From Halococcus hamelinensis 100A6 (GTDB lineage: Archaea; Halobacteriota; Halobacteria; Halobacteriales; Halococcaceae): a stretch of DNA of 64,000 nt. The stretch is from assembly GCF_000336675.1 (NCBI RefSeq), contig NZ_AOMB01000040.1, forward strand, positions 3,496 through 67,495, read 5' to 3'. This document shows positions 44,763 to 53,814 of this stretch, in pieces (position 1 is the stretch's first letter; the number at the start of each line of letters is the position of its first letter). Under the pieces are notes generated by a model, which was given only the letters and a program-made list of their open reading frames with translations, was not told the DNA's origin and ran no database searches. A program made the translations under genes and the position numbers.

Positions 44763-46169
44763 CTAATCGACCTTTCTGACTTCCGTTCCAGCGAGTAGGT
44801 CGCCGAGCCGCTGGCGTCGCTTCGTCAGCGCCATCGTCACGAACCCGACGAAGTAGAGGGCCACGAAGTCGACCGGGCGAACGAGGTTCCTGATGAGGTA
44901 GGCCCGGCGGGAAGGTTCGTCGCCGTCCTCGTCCGTGACGACGAGCCTCGTGAGTCGCTTGCCGAGCGTGCGCCCGAAGGTGGCTTCGAGGCCGAGGTGG
45001 TAGCCGAACGCTATCAGCACGAACCCGGCCGCCACGAACCCCGTCTCGTTTCGAAGCCCGGGGATGATGTCGAGGCCGCGAGACAGCGCCCACGTCAGCA
45101 CCGCGACCGCCGCGAGGTCGAGGAGGCTCGCGGTCGCTCGTCGGCCCGTCGAGCCCGGCTGGATCGGGTGGTCCCTCGAAACCCGTTCCCGGCCCTCGTC
45201 CGGCTCGAACGACGGCTCCTCGTCGATCGTCCCGGTGCGGAGCCATCTCGGGGTGTAGGTTCGTGAGACGCGGAGGTCGCGCCCGGTCGCGCGCTCGCCG
45301 AGTCCCGAAACGTGCGCGAGTCCGGTGACGAGGACCACGGTATCGTACCCTTCCTCGTCGGCGATCGTCGTCACCCGGTCAAGCATGTGTTCATTGCGAA
45401 CGTCGACCGTCCGGAGTGCGAACTGCCCGACCGCCGTGTAGGCGGCGAGCGCGAACCACCCGACGACGAGGTCCGTCGAGAGTACCAGCCAGCCGAGGAC
45501 GGGGACCAACGCGAGTCTGGCGCTCCCCCGGAGGATCTTTCCCGGATCGAGGGAGATCACGATCCCTCCGGCGAGCGGGATCGCGATGAGCAGGAGCAAC
45601 CCGGCCGTTGCCTCGATATCGAACCAAGCCGTGGCGAGGATCCCGGTGACAGCCACGAGTGTTCCCACGACCGCTGCGAGGCGGCGGTCGCGTCGAAACA
45701 CCAGCCGGAAGCCCACGCCGACCGCGAGCAACACCCCGACCGTGACCGCGGTCTGGATCGGGGCGACCACGAGGAACGCGATCAGGACGAACCAACTGAG
45801 CGCGATCGCGAGGGGTCCCGACTCCGCCATCACCGAGACCAGGGACCGATCGACTCGATGGACGGGCGTCTCCGGCGACAGTCGTTCGGTCGCGACGTGC
45901 TCGGTCGAATCGAACCGACGATTGAACAGGAGGTAGTACGGCGACCGTATCACGTTCAGTACGACACCACCCAGAAGGACGAGCGGAACCCGTATCGCCG
46001 CACGGACGGCCATTCGACGGGTGATGCTGTCCGTGGGCCACTCGACGAAGACGGCGTCGGCATCCGCCTCCTGCACGTAGTCCCTCAGTTCGTCCTCGAC
46101 CTTCGAGAGCCGGTCGAAGTGGATGGTCCCGAACAGGTCGAGGCGGCGACGCATTTGCCGTTCGTTCAC
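44763..46169 (-). CDS. TraB-like membrane protein fused to an RDD domain
   Basis: The 468-residue protein begins like TraB/PrgY proteins (LFGTIHFDRLSKVEDELRDY) and the same region resumes after several helices with RNEHMLDRVTTIADEEGYDT and LVTGLAHVSGLGERA, where the His and Glu residues recall the TraB active-site region. Helices at about 50-75, 120-165, 168-215 and 217-245 interrupt it. The last 130 residues form an RDD domain (RRATASLLDLAAVAVLTWAL, and GRTLGKRLTRLVVTDEDGDE), a membrane domain found in transport proteins. The two parts in one chain are unusual to me. Function unknown; a membrane protease-like or transport role is a guess. Confidence 0.7.
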   Translation of the reverse strand: MNERQMRRRLDLFGTIHFDRLSKVEDELRDYVQEADADAVFVEWPTDSITRRMAVRAAIRVPLVLLGGVVLNVIRSPYYLLFNRRFDSTEHVATERLSPETPVHRVDRSLVSVMAESGPLAIALSWFVLIAFLVVAPIQTAVTVGVLLAVGVGFRLVFRRDRRLAAVVGTLVAVTGILATAWFDIEATAGLLLLIAIPLAGGIVISLDPGKILRGSARLALVPVLGWLVLSTDLVVGWFALAAYTAVGQFALRTVDVRNEHMLDRVTTIADEEGYDTVVLVTGLAHVSGLGERATGRDLRVSRTYTPRWLRTGTIDEEPSFEPDEGRERVSRDHPIQPGSTGRRATASLLDLAAVAVLTWALSRGLDIIPGLRNETGFVAAGFVLIAFGYHLGLEATFGRTLGKRLTRLVVTDEDGDEPSRRAYLIRNLVRPVDFVALYFVGFVTMALTKRRQRLGDLLAGTEVRKVD

Positions 46170-46217
46170 CGGACGGTGATAAATGCCTGCTGTCTTCGCG
46201 TGATGAGAATACCCGAA

Positions 46218-46769
46218 TCAGACCTCGCGGAGGTCGTCGGTCGCCGCCCACCGGATCGCGGCGGCCGCGGCCTCGTCGGCCCGCCGGAGGACGACGGCTT
46301 CGAGCGTCGCGGGTTCGACGTTCGTCCTGGAGGTGTGCGAGAGCACCATGTGGGTGACCTCGACCGGAAGACCCGCCGCGGCGGTGACGTGAACCCCGTA
46401 GTAGGGATGGCCGAGTAGCGCCTCGATTCGGGTGCTCTCCATCCCGTCGAACTCGTAGCATTTGCTGACGTCGTGGACCAGCGCGCCCGCGAGCAGGAGG
46501 TCGAGATCGAGGTCGGCGTCGCGGTGCTCGATGAGCATCTCCCCGAGCGCCAGCGCGCCCGCCACGACGTCCCGGACGTGCGCGACGAAGGTCTCGTCGG
46601 GGAGGTCGAGTTTCCGCTGGGCGGGCGGATACCACGGTACCCCGTCGAGCGAGTCGAGTCCGTTCTCGGCCATCGCCGTGGTCCAGGCCTCGCGTACGCC
46701 CGCCCGGAGGTCGTCGTCCTCGATGCGCTCGATGCTCGGAAACGCGTCAGTGAGTGGGTCCGCAGTCAT
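46218..46769 (-). CDS. HD-domain phosphohydrolase
   Basis: The 183-residue protein contains HVRDVVAGALALGEMLIEH and later AGALVHDVSKCYEF, the metal-binding HD pair, with GHPYYGVHV and MVLSHTSRTNVEP supplying further His and Asp ligands. HD-domain proteins hydrolyse phosphate esters, often of nucleotides. It lies on the minus strand between the TraB/RDD gene and carB, but a link with carbamoyl phosphate is not shown. The start is the ATG at 46769. Confidence 0.82.
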   Translation of the reverse strand: MTADPLTDAFPSIERIEDDDLRAGVREAWTTAMAENGLDSLDGVPWYPPAQRKLDLPDETFVAHVRDVVAGALALGEMLIEHRDADLDLDLLLAGALVHDVSKCYEFDGMESTRIEALLGHPYYGVHVTAAAGLPVEVTHMVLSHTSRTNVEPATLEAVVLRRADEAAAAAIRWAATDDLREV

Positions 46770-46814
46770 ACCGAGAGAAGGACGGCGGGCGTGTTGTAGC
46801 CCTCGGGTTCGTCG

Positions 46815-49800
46815 TTACGCGCCCCAGTGGCCCTGCACCGTCGGCCGGTCGCCGACCGCCTCGACCGCCGAATCCTCGTCCTGGGCGTCGAGCGCCGACA
46901 GCGCGGCCCGCGCGCTCGCCGCCGTCGAGAAGTAGGTGACCTCCTCCTCGACACAGACCTCGAGCGCGTCCCGGTTCCGCGAGACGACGAGGTCCACCTC
47001 GCCCTCCATGATCGCTGTTTCGAGGTCGTCGAACTCGCGGAGCTCGAAGTGCTCGGCGAATCCATCGTGGAGTTCACGCCCGGCCTCGCTCTCGGGGTCG
47101 GGGAACTCGGGGTCCGAGAGGTCGATGACGGCGGTGCCGCCCGTCGGGACGGGTTTGTTCGTCGCGGACTGGGCCTTCCCGTAGGCCTTGCCGAAACTGT
47201 CGGCGGTGCCCATCACCTCACCCGTGCTCTTCATCTCGGGGCCCAGCCGCGGGTCGCTGCCCGGCAGGCGGTCGAACGGCAGCACGACCTCCTTGACGCT
47301 GGTCTGTTCGGGGACCTGCTCGGTGACCTCCAGTTCGGCGAGCGAGGCACCGGCCATCACCTGGGCGGCGAGTTTGGCGATCGGCACCCCGGTGGCCTTC
47401 GAGACGAACGGCACCGTCCGCGAGGAGCGGGGATTCGCCTCCAGGACGTAGACCTCGTCGCCCTTCACCGCGAGCTGGACGTTGAGCAGCCCCACCGTAT
47501 CGAGCGCGTCCGCGATGTCCTCGACCACTTCACGAACCCGACCGAGCACTTCGCTGTCGAGCGATTCCGGGGGTATCATGCAGGCCGAATCGCCCGAGTG
47601 AACCCCCGCCGACTCGACGTGTTCCATGATCCCGCCGATCAGGACCTCATCACCGTCGGCCACGGCGTCGACGTCGAGTTCGACCGCCCCTTCGAGGAAC
47701 TGGTCGACCAGGATCGGCTGGTCGGGGCTCACTCTGACGGCCTCTTCGACGTAGCTCTTCAGGTCCTCGTCGTCGTAGACGACGTCCATCGCGCGTCCGC
47801 CGAGAACGTAGCTCGGACGCACCAGGACGGGATAGCCGATCTCGTGGGCGAGGTCGAGGGCTTCGGCCTCGCTCTCGGCCGCCCCGCCCGCGGGCTGGGC
47901 GATCCCGAGGTCGTCCATCAACCGGTTGAACCTGTCCCGGTTCTCCGCGAGGTCCATCGCCTCGACGGTGGTTCCCAGAACGTCGCAATCGAGTCCACGG
48001 CGGTCGAGTTCGGCCTCCAGCCCGCGGCCGATGTCGACCGAGGTCTGGCCGCCGAACTGGACCATCACACCGTCGGCCCCGGTAGTCTCGACCACGTCGG
48101 CGACCTCCTCGGGGGTGATCGGCTCGAAGAACAGGCCATCGGAGGTGTCGTAGTCCGTCGAGACGGTCTCGGGGTTGTTGTTGACGACGTGGGCTTCGAT
48201 CCCCATCTCGCGGAGCGCGCGCACGGCGTGCACGGTACAGTAGTCGAACTCGACGCCCTGGCCGATCCTGATGGGGCCGCCGCCGACGATCACCACGCTC
48301 TCGACGTCGCGGTTCACCTGCACCTCGTCGTGGTCGATGCCCGAGACGCGTTCGCGCGCGGAGTAGTAGTACGGCGTCGAGGCGGCGAACTCGCCGGCAC
48401 AGGTGTCGACCTGTTTGAAATCACGCGGCGAGACGCTATTCTCGACCTCGTCGATCGGGGCCTCATCCGTCGTAATACCCCCAGCACCGTCGGCCCGCGT
48501 CAGCGCACCCTCGTCGCCCGCGGCGAGCGCCGCGACCTCCTGGTTGGTGAAGCCCACGTCGGCCGCGGGCTCGAAGTCGCCCTCGGCGGCCGCGCCCGCG
48601 GCCTCGGCGATCCGGGCGTAGCGCTCGACGTACCACGGCTTGATCCCCGTGAACTCGGAGACCTCGTCGACCGAGTATCCCCGCCCGAATGCCTCGAACA
48701 TCGCGTAGGGTCTGTCGGGGGTCGGCCGTTCGAGGTACTCGGCTTCGAGCGCCGCGTCGTCGAGGTCGGCCCAGTCGACGTCGGGTTCGTACTCGGTCGA
48801 ACGGAGCGCCTTCAGGAGGGATTCCTCGAACGTCCGCCCGATCGACATCGCTTCCCCGGTGCTCTTCATCGCCGTCCCGAGTTCGAAGTCGACGTCCGCG
48901 AACTTCTGGTTCGGCCACCGCGGGATCTTGGTGACGACGTAGTCGATCGCGGGCTCGAAGGCGGCGGTGGTCTCCCCGGTGATCTCGTTTTCGATCTCGT
49001 GGAGGCGCTTGCCGAGCGCGACCTTCGCGGTCACGCGCGCGATCGGGTAGCCGGTGGCCTTCGAGGCGAGCGCCGACGAACGCGAGACGCGGGGGTTGAC
49101 CTCCACCACGCGGTACTCGCCGCCGGGCGAGCCGTCGTCGCGCCAGGCGAACTGGATGTTACAGCCGCCCTGGATACCGAGCTCGCGGATCACGTCGAGC
49201 GCGGCGGTCCGCATCGCCTGGTGGCCGTCGTCGGGGATCACCTGCGAGGGCGTGACGACCATCGACTCGCCGGTGTGGATCCCCATCGGGTCGAGGTTCT
49301 CCATGTTGCAGATGATGATACACGAGTCGTCGGCGTCGCGCATCACCTCGTACTCCAGCTCGACCCAGCCCGCGATCGACTCGGTGATCAACACCTCGCC
49401 GTTGCGCGAGAGCCGCAGCCCCTTCCGGACGCTCTCCTTCAGTTCGTCCATCTCCTCGACGACGCCCGACCCGCTCCCCCCGAGGGTGTAGGTCGTCCGC
49501 ATGATCACCGGGAGGCCGCCGACCGCCTCGACGGCGTCCTCGACTGCCTCGACGGATTCGATCGTCACCGACTTCGCGACGGGCTGGCCGACCTCCTCCA
49601 TCCGGTGGCGGAACAGTTCGCGATCCTCGGTGGCGTAGATGGTGTCGAGCGGGGTGCCCATGATCTCGACGTCGTATTCCTCCAACACGCCCTCCTCGGC
49701 GAGCTCGGCGGTGACGTTGAGTCCCGTCTGCCCGCCGAGCCCCGCGATCACGCCGTCCGGGCGTTCCTTCTCGATGATCTCCGCGATGGCCTCGGTGGTG

Positions 49801-50000
49801 ATGGGCTCGATGTAGACCGCGTCGGCCATCTCGGGGTCGGTCATGATCGTCGCGGGGTTCGAGTTGACGAGGACGACGCGTGCGCCCTCCTCGGCGAGCG
49901 CGCGGCACGCCTGCGCCCCCGAGTAGTCGAACTCCGCGGCCTGCCCGATCTGGATCGGGCCGCTGCCGATGAGCAGGATGGTCCGGTCTGCGTGTGTCAT
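46815..50000 (-). CDS. carB: Carbamoyl-phosphate synthase large chain
   Basis: The 1061-residue protein makes carbamoyl phosphate from bicarbonate, ammonia and two ATP. It contains two ATP-grasp halves: IGSGPIQIGQAAEFDYSGAQ at the N-terminus and VVIVGGGPIRIGQGVEFDYC at about residue 555, each followed by AELAEEGVLEEY or related motifs and the ATP-binding lysines. The C-terminal 120 residues are the allosteric domain. The start at 50000 is supported by CTTATTACG (50022-50030 on the plus strand), 22-30 bases upstream. It lies apart from carA and in opposite orientation, but they share a palindrome upstream. Confidence 0.97.
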   Translation of the reverse strand: MTHADRTILLIGSGPIQIGQAAEFDYSGAQACRALAEEGARVVLVNSNPATIMTDPEMADAVYIEPITTEAIAEIIEKERPDGVIAGLGGQTGLNVTAELAEEGVLEEYDVEIMGTPLDTIYATEDRELFRHRMEEVGQPVAKSVTIESVEAVEDAVEAVGGLPVIMRTTYTLGGSGSGVVEEMDELKESVRKGLRLSRNGEVLITESIAGWVELEYEVMRDADDSCIIICNMENLDPMGIHTGESMVVTPSQVIPDDGHQAMRTAALDVIRELGIQGGCNIQFAWRDDGSPGGEYRVVEVNPRVSRSSALASKATGYPIARVTAKVALGKRLHEIENEITGETTAAFEPAIDYVVTKIPRWPNQKFADVDFELGTAMKSTGEAMSIGRTFEESLLKALRSTEYEPDVDWADLDDAALEAEYLERPTPDRPYAMFEAFGRGYSVDEVSEFTGIKPWYVERYARIAEAAGAAAEGDFEPAADVGFTNQEVAALAAGDEGALTRADGAGGITTDEAPIDEVENSVSPRDFKQVDTCAGEFAASTPYYYSARERVSGIDHDEVQVNRDVESVVIVGGGPIRIGQGVEFDYCTVHAVRALREMGIEAHVVNNNPETVSTDYDTSDGLFFEPITPEEVADVVETTGADGVMVQFGGQTSVDIGRGLEAELDRRGLDCDVLGTTVEAMDLAENRDRFNRLMDDLGIAQPAGGAAESEAEALDLAHEIGYPVLVRPSYVLGGRAMDVVYDDEDLKSYVEEAVRVSPDQPILVDQFLEGAVELDVDAVADGDEVLIGGIMEHVESAGVHSGDSACMIPPESLDSEVLGRVREVVEDIADALDTVGLLNVQLAVKGDEVYVLEANPRSSRTVPFVSKATGVPIAKLAAQVMAGASLAELEVTEQVPEQTSVKEVVLPFDRLPGSDPRLGPEMKSTGEVMGTADSFGKAYGKAQSATNKPVPTGGTAVIDLSDPEFPDPESEAGRELHDGFAEHFELREFDDLETAIMEGEVDLVVSRNRDALEVCVEEEVTYFSTAASARAALSALDAQDEDSAVEAVGDRPTVQGHWGA

Positions 50001-50021
50001 TACCCACGCCAGTTCGCACAT

Positions 50022-50030
50022 CGTAATAAG
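50022..50030 (-). promoter_or_regulatory. TATA-like box of carB
   Basis: Read on the minus strand the sequence CTTATTACG lies 22-30 bases before the carB ATG at 50000. This spacing is typical of leaderless haloarchaeal genes and supports the chosen start rather than one further upstream. Confidence 0.5.
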
Positions 50031-50065
50031 CCCGGCGAATCGGTACGAGATGCGTAGCCGAGCTT

Positions 50066-50080
50066 CGATTTTCGAAATCG
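50066..50080 (-). promoter_or_regulatory. Candidate operator upstream of carB
   Basis: In the direction of carB the sequence is CGATTTCGAAAATCG, a palindrome of two six-base arms around a three-base centre. It differs from the one before carA at a single base. Its centre is about 73 bases from the carB start, and the TATA-like box lies between. The common motif suggests one regulator, most likely the Lrp/AsnC protein divergent from carA. Confidence 0.55.
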
Positions 50081-50225
50081 GGTGTGCGAGGACGGTTCGC
50101 TGGCCGTGCGTCCCGCTCCTCGGTGTGGGAGAGCGATGTTGACGAGATCGAACGAGTCCGGGAAAATCACGGTCGCAACCGGGCTCACGAACCGGCAGTT
50201 CGGGGCGTCGAACGGTGACCCGTGA

Positions 50226-50456
50226 TCAGTTGGCTTCGTCGCGGATCAGATACCGGTAGGGCCGGTCGTGCAGCACCTCGACGTCGCCGGTTTCGGACCG
50301 ACGCCCCAGGACGGTCGCGACCTGGTGGGGGCTGTCGAGCTCCTCGCCGTTGGCACGGAGGAGGTCGTGTATCTCGCGGGCGGTGAGGGGTTCGGTGACG
50401 CCGGTCTCCGAGAGCACGGTCCGGATCCGCTCGAACTCGCTCCGCCGGAGTTGCAT
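50226..50456 (-). CDS. Small winged-helix-like protein, function unknown
   Basis: The 76-residue protein starts MQLRRSEFERIRTVLSETGV and is helical, with REIHDLLRANGEELDSPHQV and the strand-like end EVLHDRPYRYLIRDEAN. This suggests a winged-helix fold without other domains. It would be a small DNA-binding or regulatory protein, but the family is not named with confidence. It stands alone, with 225 bases to carB and 104 to the next gene. Confidence 0.65.
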   Translation of the reverse strand: MQLRRSEFERIRTVLSETGVTEPLTAREIHDLLRANGEELDSPHQVATVLGRRSETGDVEVLHDRPYRYLIRDEAN

Positions 50457-50560
50457 ACACACACCATGGTGCGGAGACACATAACACCACGTCAGACAGC
50501 CGTATGACGGTCGTTGCGGTGAATCGCTCGATGGCGGCGCGCCGACGGCGACGGCCGGTG

Positions 50561-51091
50561 TCAGACGGGCGTGTCGGTTCCGCGCTCGAAGTCGCGTTCG
50601 CGGCGATAGGCGTCGACGAACGCCTCGACGTCGAACTCGTGAAGCTGGGATTCGAACTCGCGCCGGGCCGCGTCGTCCTCGGCGTGGCTCACGGCGTGGT
50701 CCATCAGCTCGACGACGAGCTCGACCACCACCTCGTGGAGGCGGCGCGAGTCGAACTCGGCGACCCAGACCCACGCGTAACCCACGTCGGTGTCCTCGGA
50801 GACGTCCTCGCCGACGACTTCCTCGGGGAACTCCTCCAGCACGACGCCCATGAGGTGACGGGTATCGAACGTGCCGCCGTCACTGGGTTCGATCGCGGTT
50901 TCGAGCACCGAGACGAGGGACTCGGGCACGAACCGGCTCAGCGGGTGGACGTCCATCACGACGGCGTGGCGCGCGCCACACGAACACTCGAACTCCCGGA
51001 GCCCCATGTCGAGGGCCGAGACCGCGACCGACTCCCCGCACGGGAGGTCGATCCCGGTCTCGCGGCTGCCCGGGACGCGCGGCTTGGTCAT
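50561..51091 (-). CDS. DUF5815-like conserved protein
   Basis: The 176-residue acidic protein begins MTKPRVPGSRETGIDLPCGE and contains FECSCGARHAVVMDVHPLSR followed by FVPESLVSVLE. The CxC-like pair and the nearby cysteine (LPCGE) may bind a metal. I recall this as DUF5815, conserved throughout haloarchaea with no known function. There are no clear membrane helices, so it should be cytoplasmic. It is followed by a membrane protein gene on the same strand's upstream side. Confidence 0.7.
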   Translation of the reverse strand: MTKPRVPGSRETGIDLPCGESVAVSALDMGLREFECSCGARHAVVMDVHPLSRFVPESLVSVLETAIEPSDGGTFDTRHLMGVVLEEFPEEVVGEDVSEDTDVGYAWVWVAEFDSRRLHEVVVELVVELMDHAVSHAEDDAARREFESQLHEFDVEAFVDAYRRERDFERGTDTPV

Positions 51092-51128
51092 GCGGGTGAT
51101 TGGGGCGCATCGGGGTTAAACGCCGGGG

Positions 51129-51962
51129 TCATCGGTCGATCCGTGGCCGACCGAGCTCGGGCTCGCGCGGTTCGGCCCGGAGCTGCGTGTAGGCGTGGGT
51201 GACGGTCGCGGTGCCGAAGACCGCCGCCGGACCGCCGAGGCACACCCACGCGACCCACGCCACGGCCGGTCCGAAGAGCACGCCGAAGAGGGCTCGAACC
51301 GCTACGAGGGGGACGAGGGTCAGCGCGACGACCGCGACCCCGAGCCCGAGGAGTTCGAGGCGGTGGCCGCTGGCGACCCGCCAGCTCTCGTTCAGCGCGT
51401 CGACGAAGGTCCGGTTCTCGACCGCGATCTCCTGGCGAAGGAAGAAGAACGACGTCGCGAGGAACAGCGCCACGACCGCCCCGCCGACGACGACGGCGAG
51501 GATCCCGAGCACCCCGCCGAGCCCGACCAGAAACCAGACCGCGAACCCGCCGGCGACCCCGTTGAGCGTCGGGAGGACGAGCGGGCGCAGCCGGTCGCGG
51601 GTGAGGCTCGTCGGGTCGGCGGCGAAGGTCCGGACCCCGACGATCCGAAGCGTCTCTCGAAGGACGCCCGCGAGGACGACGAGCCCGCTCGCGACCGAGG
51701 CGGGTACGCCGAGCGCGAGCGGCGTCGTGGCGTCGAGCGCGTCCGCGACCGTCCGAACCTCGCGCGGCGTGAACCCCGTCTCGGCGGTGGGCCGGGTGCG
51801 GAGGGTTTCGAGGGCCGGCTCGGCGGCGTCGCGAAGCAGGGTCTGGCCCCCGACCACGCCGACGACCCCGATGGCCGCGAACGCGAGGGCGAGCACCAAC
51901 CCGTCGCGCGAGGCGGTTCGCCTCGCCCCGGCGCGGACCGCGGTCCGGATCCCTACCGACAT
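51129..51962 (-). CDS. Conserved membrane protein (DUF7847-like)
   Basis: The 277-residue protein has about six hydrophobic segments, starting around residues 22-42, 85-105, 130-155, 157-178, 205-230 and 235-255, with the loop FFFLRQEIAVENRTFVDALN between two of them. The pattern resembles the DUF7847 membrane family I recall from haloarchaea. No transport or catalytic motif is visible. The start is the ATG at 51962. Function unknown. Confidence 0.68.
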   Translation of the reverse strand: MSVGIRTAVRAGARRTASRDGLVLALAFAAIGVVGVVGGQTLLRDAAEPALETLRTRPTAETGFTPREVRTVADALDATTPLALGVPASVASGLVVLAGVLRETLRIVGVRTFAADPTSLTRDRLRPLVLPTLNGVAGGFAVWFLVGLGGVLGILAVVVGGAVVALFLATSFFFLRQEIAVENRTFVDALNESWRVASGHRLELLGLGVAVVALTLVPLVAVRALFGVLFGPAVAWVAWVCLGGPAAVFGTATVTHAYTQLRAEPREPELGRPRIDR

Positions 51963-52017
51963 GATTTCGGCTCCCGGCTCGGGCTATTAAAACGTTCCAT
52001 CGTGCGACGCTGGCGGG

Positions 52018-52428
52018 TCAGGGCCAATCGTCGCGGGTCTCGGGTTCGGGCTCCGGTTCGTCGTCGCCGTCGTCGAGCGTCCAGCCCGCGGCGTCGGCGG
52101 CGTCGGTGACCGCGAGGTACTCCCAGTCGACCTCGCTGGCGAGGTCGATGTCGTCCTGCCCCGTGCCGACGAAGACGTGGCGGTCGGTGTCGAACTGGTT
52201 CTTGACGTTTTCGAGGCTCTCGCGCCGGCCGCGCGGCCCGGAGAAGAAGTCCTGGCGGATCCGGTTCTTCCGGGTGAAGTTCGTGACGACGTAGGTGGGT
52301 TCGTCCGAGACCACCCCGATGTACTCGGTCCATCGTCGCGCGTCGGAGAACACCTCGGTGGGGTTCGCGAGCGCTTCGAGGGCGTCGAGCTCGAACGCCA
52401 GCGTCATGTCGCCGCTGCCGCCTTCCAT
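52018..52428 (-). CDS. DUF7124-like conserved protein
   Basis: The 136-residue acidic protein starts MEGGSGDMTLAFELDALEAL and contains TNFTRKNRIRQDFFSGPRGR, a basic patch, and ends in a disordered acidic tail (DDGDDEPEPEPETRDDWP). It resembles the haloarchaeal DUF7124 family from memory. An alternative ATG lies at 52407. The role is unknown; the basic centre followed by acidic residues could contact nucleic acid or protein. Confidence 0.68.
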   Translation of the reverse strand: MEGGSGDMTLAFELDALEALANPTEVFSDARRWTEYIGVVSDEPTYVVTNFTRKNRIRQDFFSGPRGRRESLENVKNQFDTDRHVFVGTGQDDIDLASEVDWEYLAVTDAADAAGWTLDDGDDEPEPEPETRDDWP

Positions 52429-52477
52429 GGCGCGACTGGGTGCGGACGCAGGAAAACGGCTTCGGTGCGGGTCGGGA

Positions 52478-53719
52478 CTACTGGCCGGCGGGCGTCGCGA
52501 GCTCGTCGAGGTCGACCTCGGGTTCCATCAGGAGGTCCTTGCAGTCGCTGACGTCGCGCTCCTCGCGGATGAGCTTCTTGTACTTGCTCTGGGGCGCGAG
52601 GTTGCCGATGAGGACGCCGCCGACGATCTTGCCGTCCTTGAGCGCGAGCCGTCGCCACTCGTCGTCGCCGAAGGAGGCCTCGACGGAGTCGTCGCCGATG
52701 GTGGGATGGCCGAACGAGAGGAAGGGGAAATCGAAGTGGGTGATAGAGTAAGAGGAGACCCAGCGAAACTCGGCCTCGGGCGCGTCGGCGAGCATGTTCT
52801 TGCCCGCGACGGTGCCCTGTTCCTTCGCGCTGCCCCACGAGCCGTTCTGGGCGTGCTCTCCGAGGATCACGTCGTAAAAGCGGGTGAGGTCGCCCGCAGC
52901 GTAGACGTCCTCGACGGACGTTTGCATGTGTTCGTCGACCACGACGCCCTCGTCGAGTTCGATGTCGGTGCCCTGGAGGACCTCGAGGTTGAAGTCGAGG
53001 CCGATGGCGATCCCGACGAAGTCGCAGTCGTAGGTCTCGCCGTCCGGCGCGACGGCGGCGGTGACGTGGCCCGCGTCGTCGACCTCGAAGCTATCGACGC
53101 CGCTGTCGAAGACCGGCGTGACGTTCTTTGCTTCGAGCGCCTCGTGGATGATCCGTGCGCCCTCGGGCGAGAGCGCGTAGCGCCACCAGCACTCGCCGCG
53201 CATCAGGTAGTTGGCCTCGACCTCCTGGGCACCGCAGATCGCCGCGAAGTCGATCCCGAGGAGTCCGGCACCGACCACGACCCCCTTCTCGGCCTCGTTC
53301 ACGTCCTCGGCGATGCTGCGTGCGTCCTCGAACGTCCAGAAGTGGTGGATCCCCTCGGCGTCGCTGTTCTCGACGGGGAGTTGGGTCGGGGTGCCGCCGG
53401 TCGCGATGAGGAGTTTGTCGTAATCGAAGCTGTCGCCCGCGTGGGTGTGGAGGCTGTGGGCGTCGGTGTCGATGGCGGTGACGAGCGTGTTGAGCCGGAG
53501 GTCGATGTCGCGGTCGTCGTACCAGCCGGGCTGGTGGATCGACATCGGGGCCTCGGGGAGTTTGCCCTTCGCGAACTCCTTGATCAGGATACGGTTGTAG
53601 AGGGCTTCGCCCTCGTCGGTGATCACCGTGACGTCGGCGTCGGGGTCGCCCTCGCGGATGGTCTCGGCCGCGGAGCTCCCGGCGATCCCATCGCCGATGA
53701 TTACGTACGAGGTAGGCAT
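52478..53719 (-). CDS. NAD(P)/FAD-dependent oxidoreductase
   Basis: The 413-residue protein contains YVIIGDGIAGSSAAETIREG at its N-terminus (FAD-binding GxGxxG), GVVVGAGLLGIDFAAICGAQ in the middle (NAD(P)-binding) and VYAAGDLTRFYDV, the FAD ribityl motif, near residue 270. It matches the pyridine-nucleotide-disulfide reductase fold without the disulfide cysteines, as in ferredoxin or nitrite reductase-type proteins. The partner is unknown. It is divergent from the DUF6149-like gene. Confidence 0.87.
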   Translation of the reverse strand: MPTSYVIIGDGIAGSSAAETIREGDPDADVTVITDEGEALYNRILIKEFAKGKLPEAPMSIHQPGWYDDRDIDLRLNTLVTAIDTDAHSLHTHAGDSFDYDKLLIATGGTPTQLPVENSDAEGIHHFWTFEDARSIAEDVNEAEKGVVVGAGLLGIDFAAICGAQEVEANYLMRGECWWRYALSPEGARIIHEALEAKNVTPVFDSGVDSFEVDDAGHVTAAVAPDGETYDCDFVGIAIGLDFNLEVLQGTDIELDEGVVVDEHMQTSVEDVYAAGDLTRFYDVILGEHAQNGSWGSAKEQGTVAGKNMLADAPEAEFRWVSSYSITHFDFPFLSFGHPTIGDDSVEASFGDDEWRRLALKDGKIVGGVLIGNLAPQSKYKKLIREERDVSDCKDLLMEPEVDLDELATPAGQ

Positions 53720-53814
53720 AGGGGGAGTTCGACGCCGGGGGTAATGTGAATTGCTATCTCGCGGCCGTTCCCGACGGACGGTGCGTTGATGTGTCTCGCG
53801 TCCCGAGAGCGGGT

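Noticed and set aside
46827-50057. Very long plus-strand frame over carB
   Set aside because: It is the antisense reading of the well-conserved carB gene. High GC content leaves long open frames on the other strand, and its residue make-up (arginine, histidine and valine rich, no motif) is not that of a real protein.
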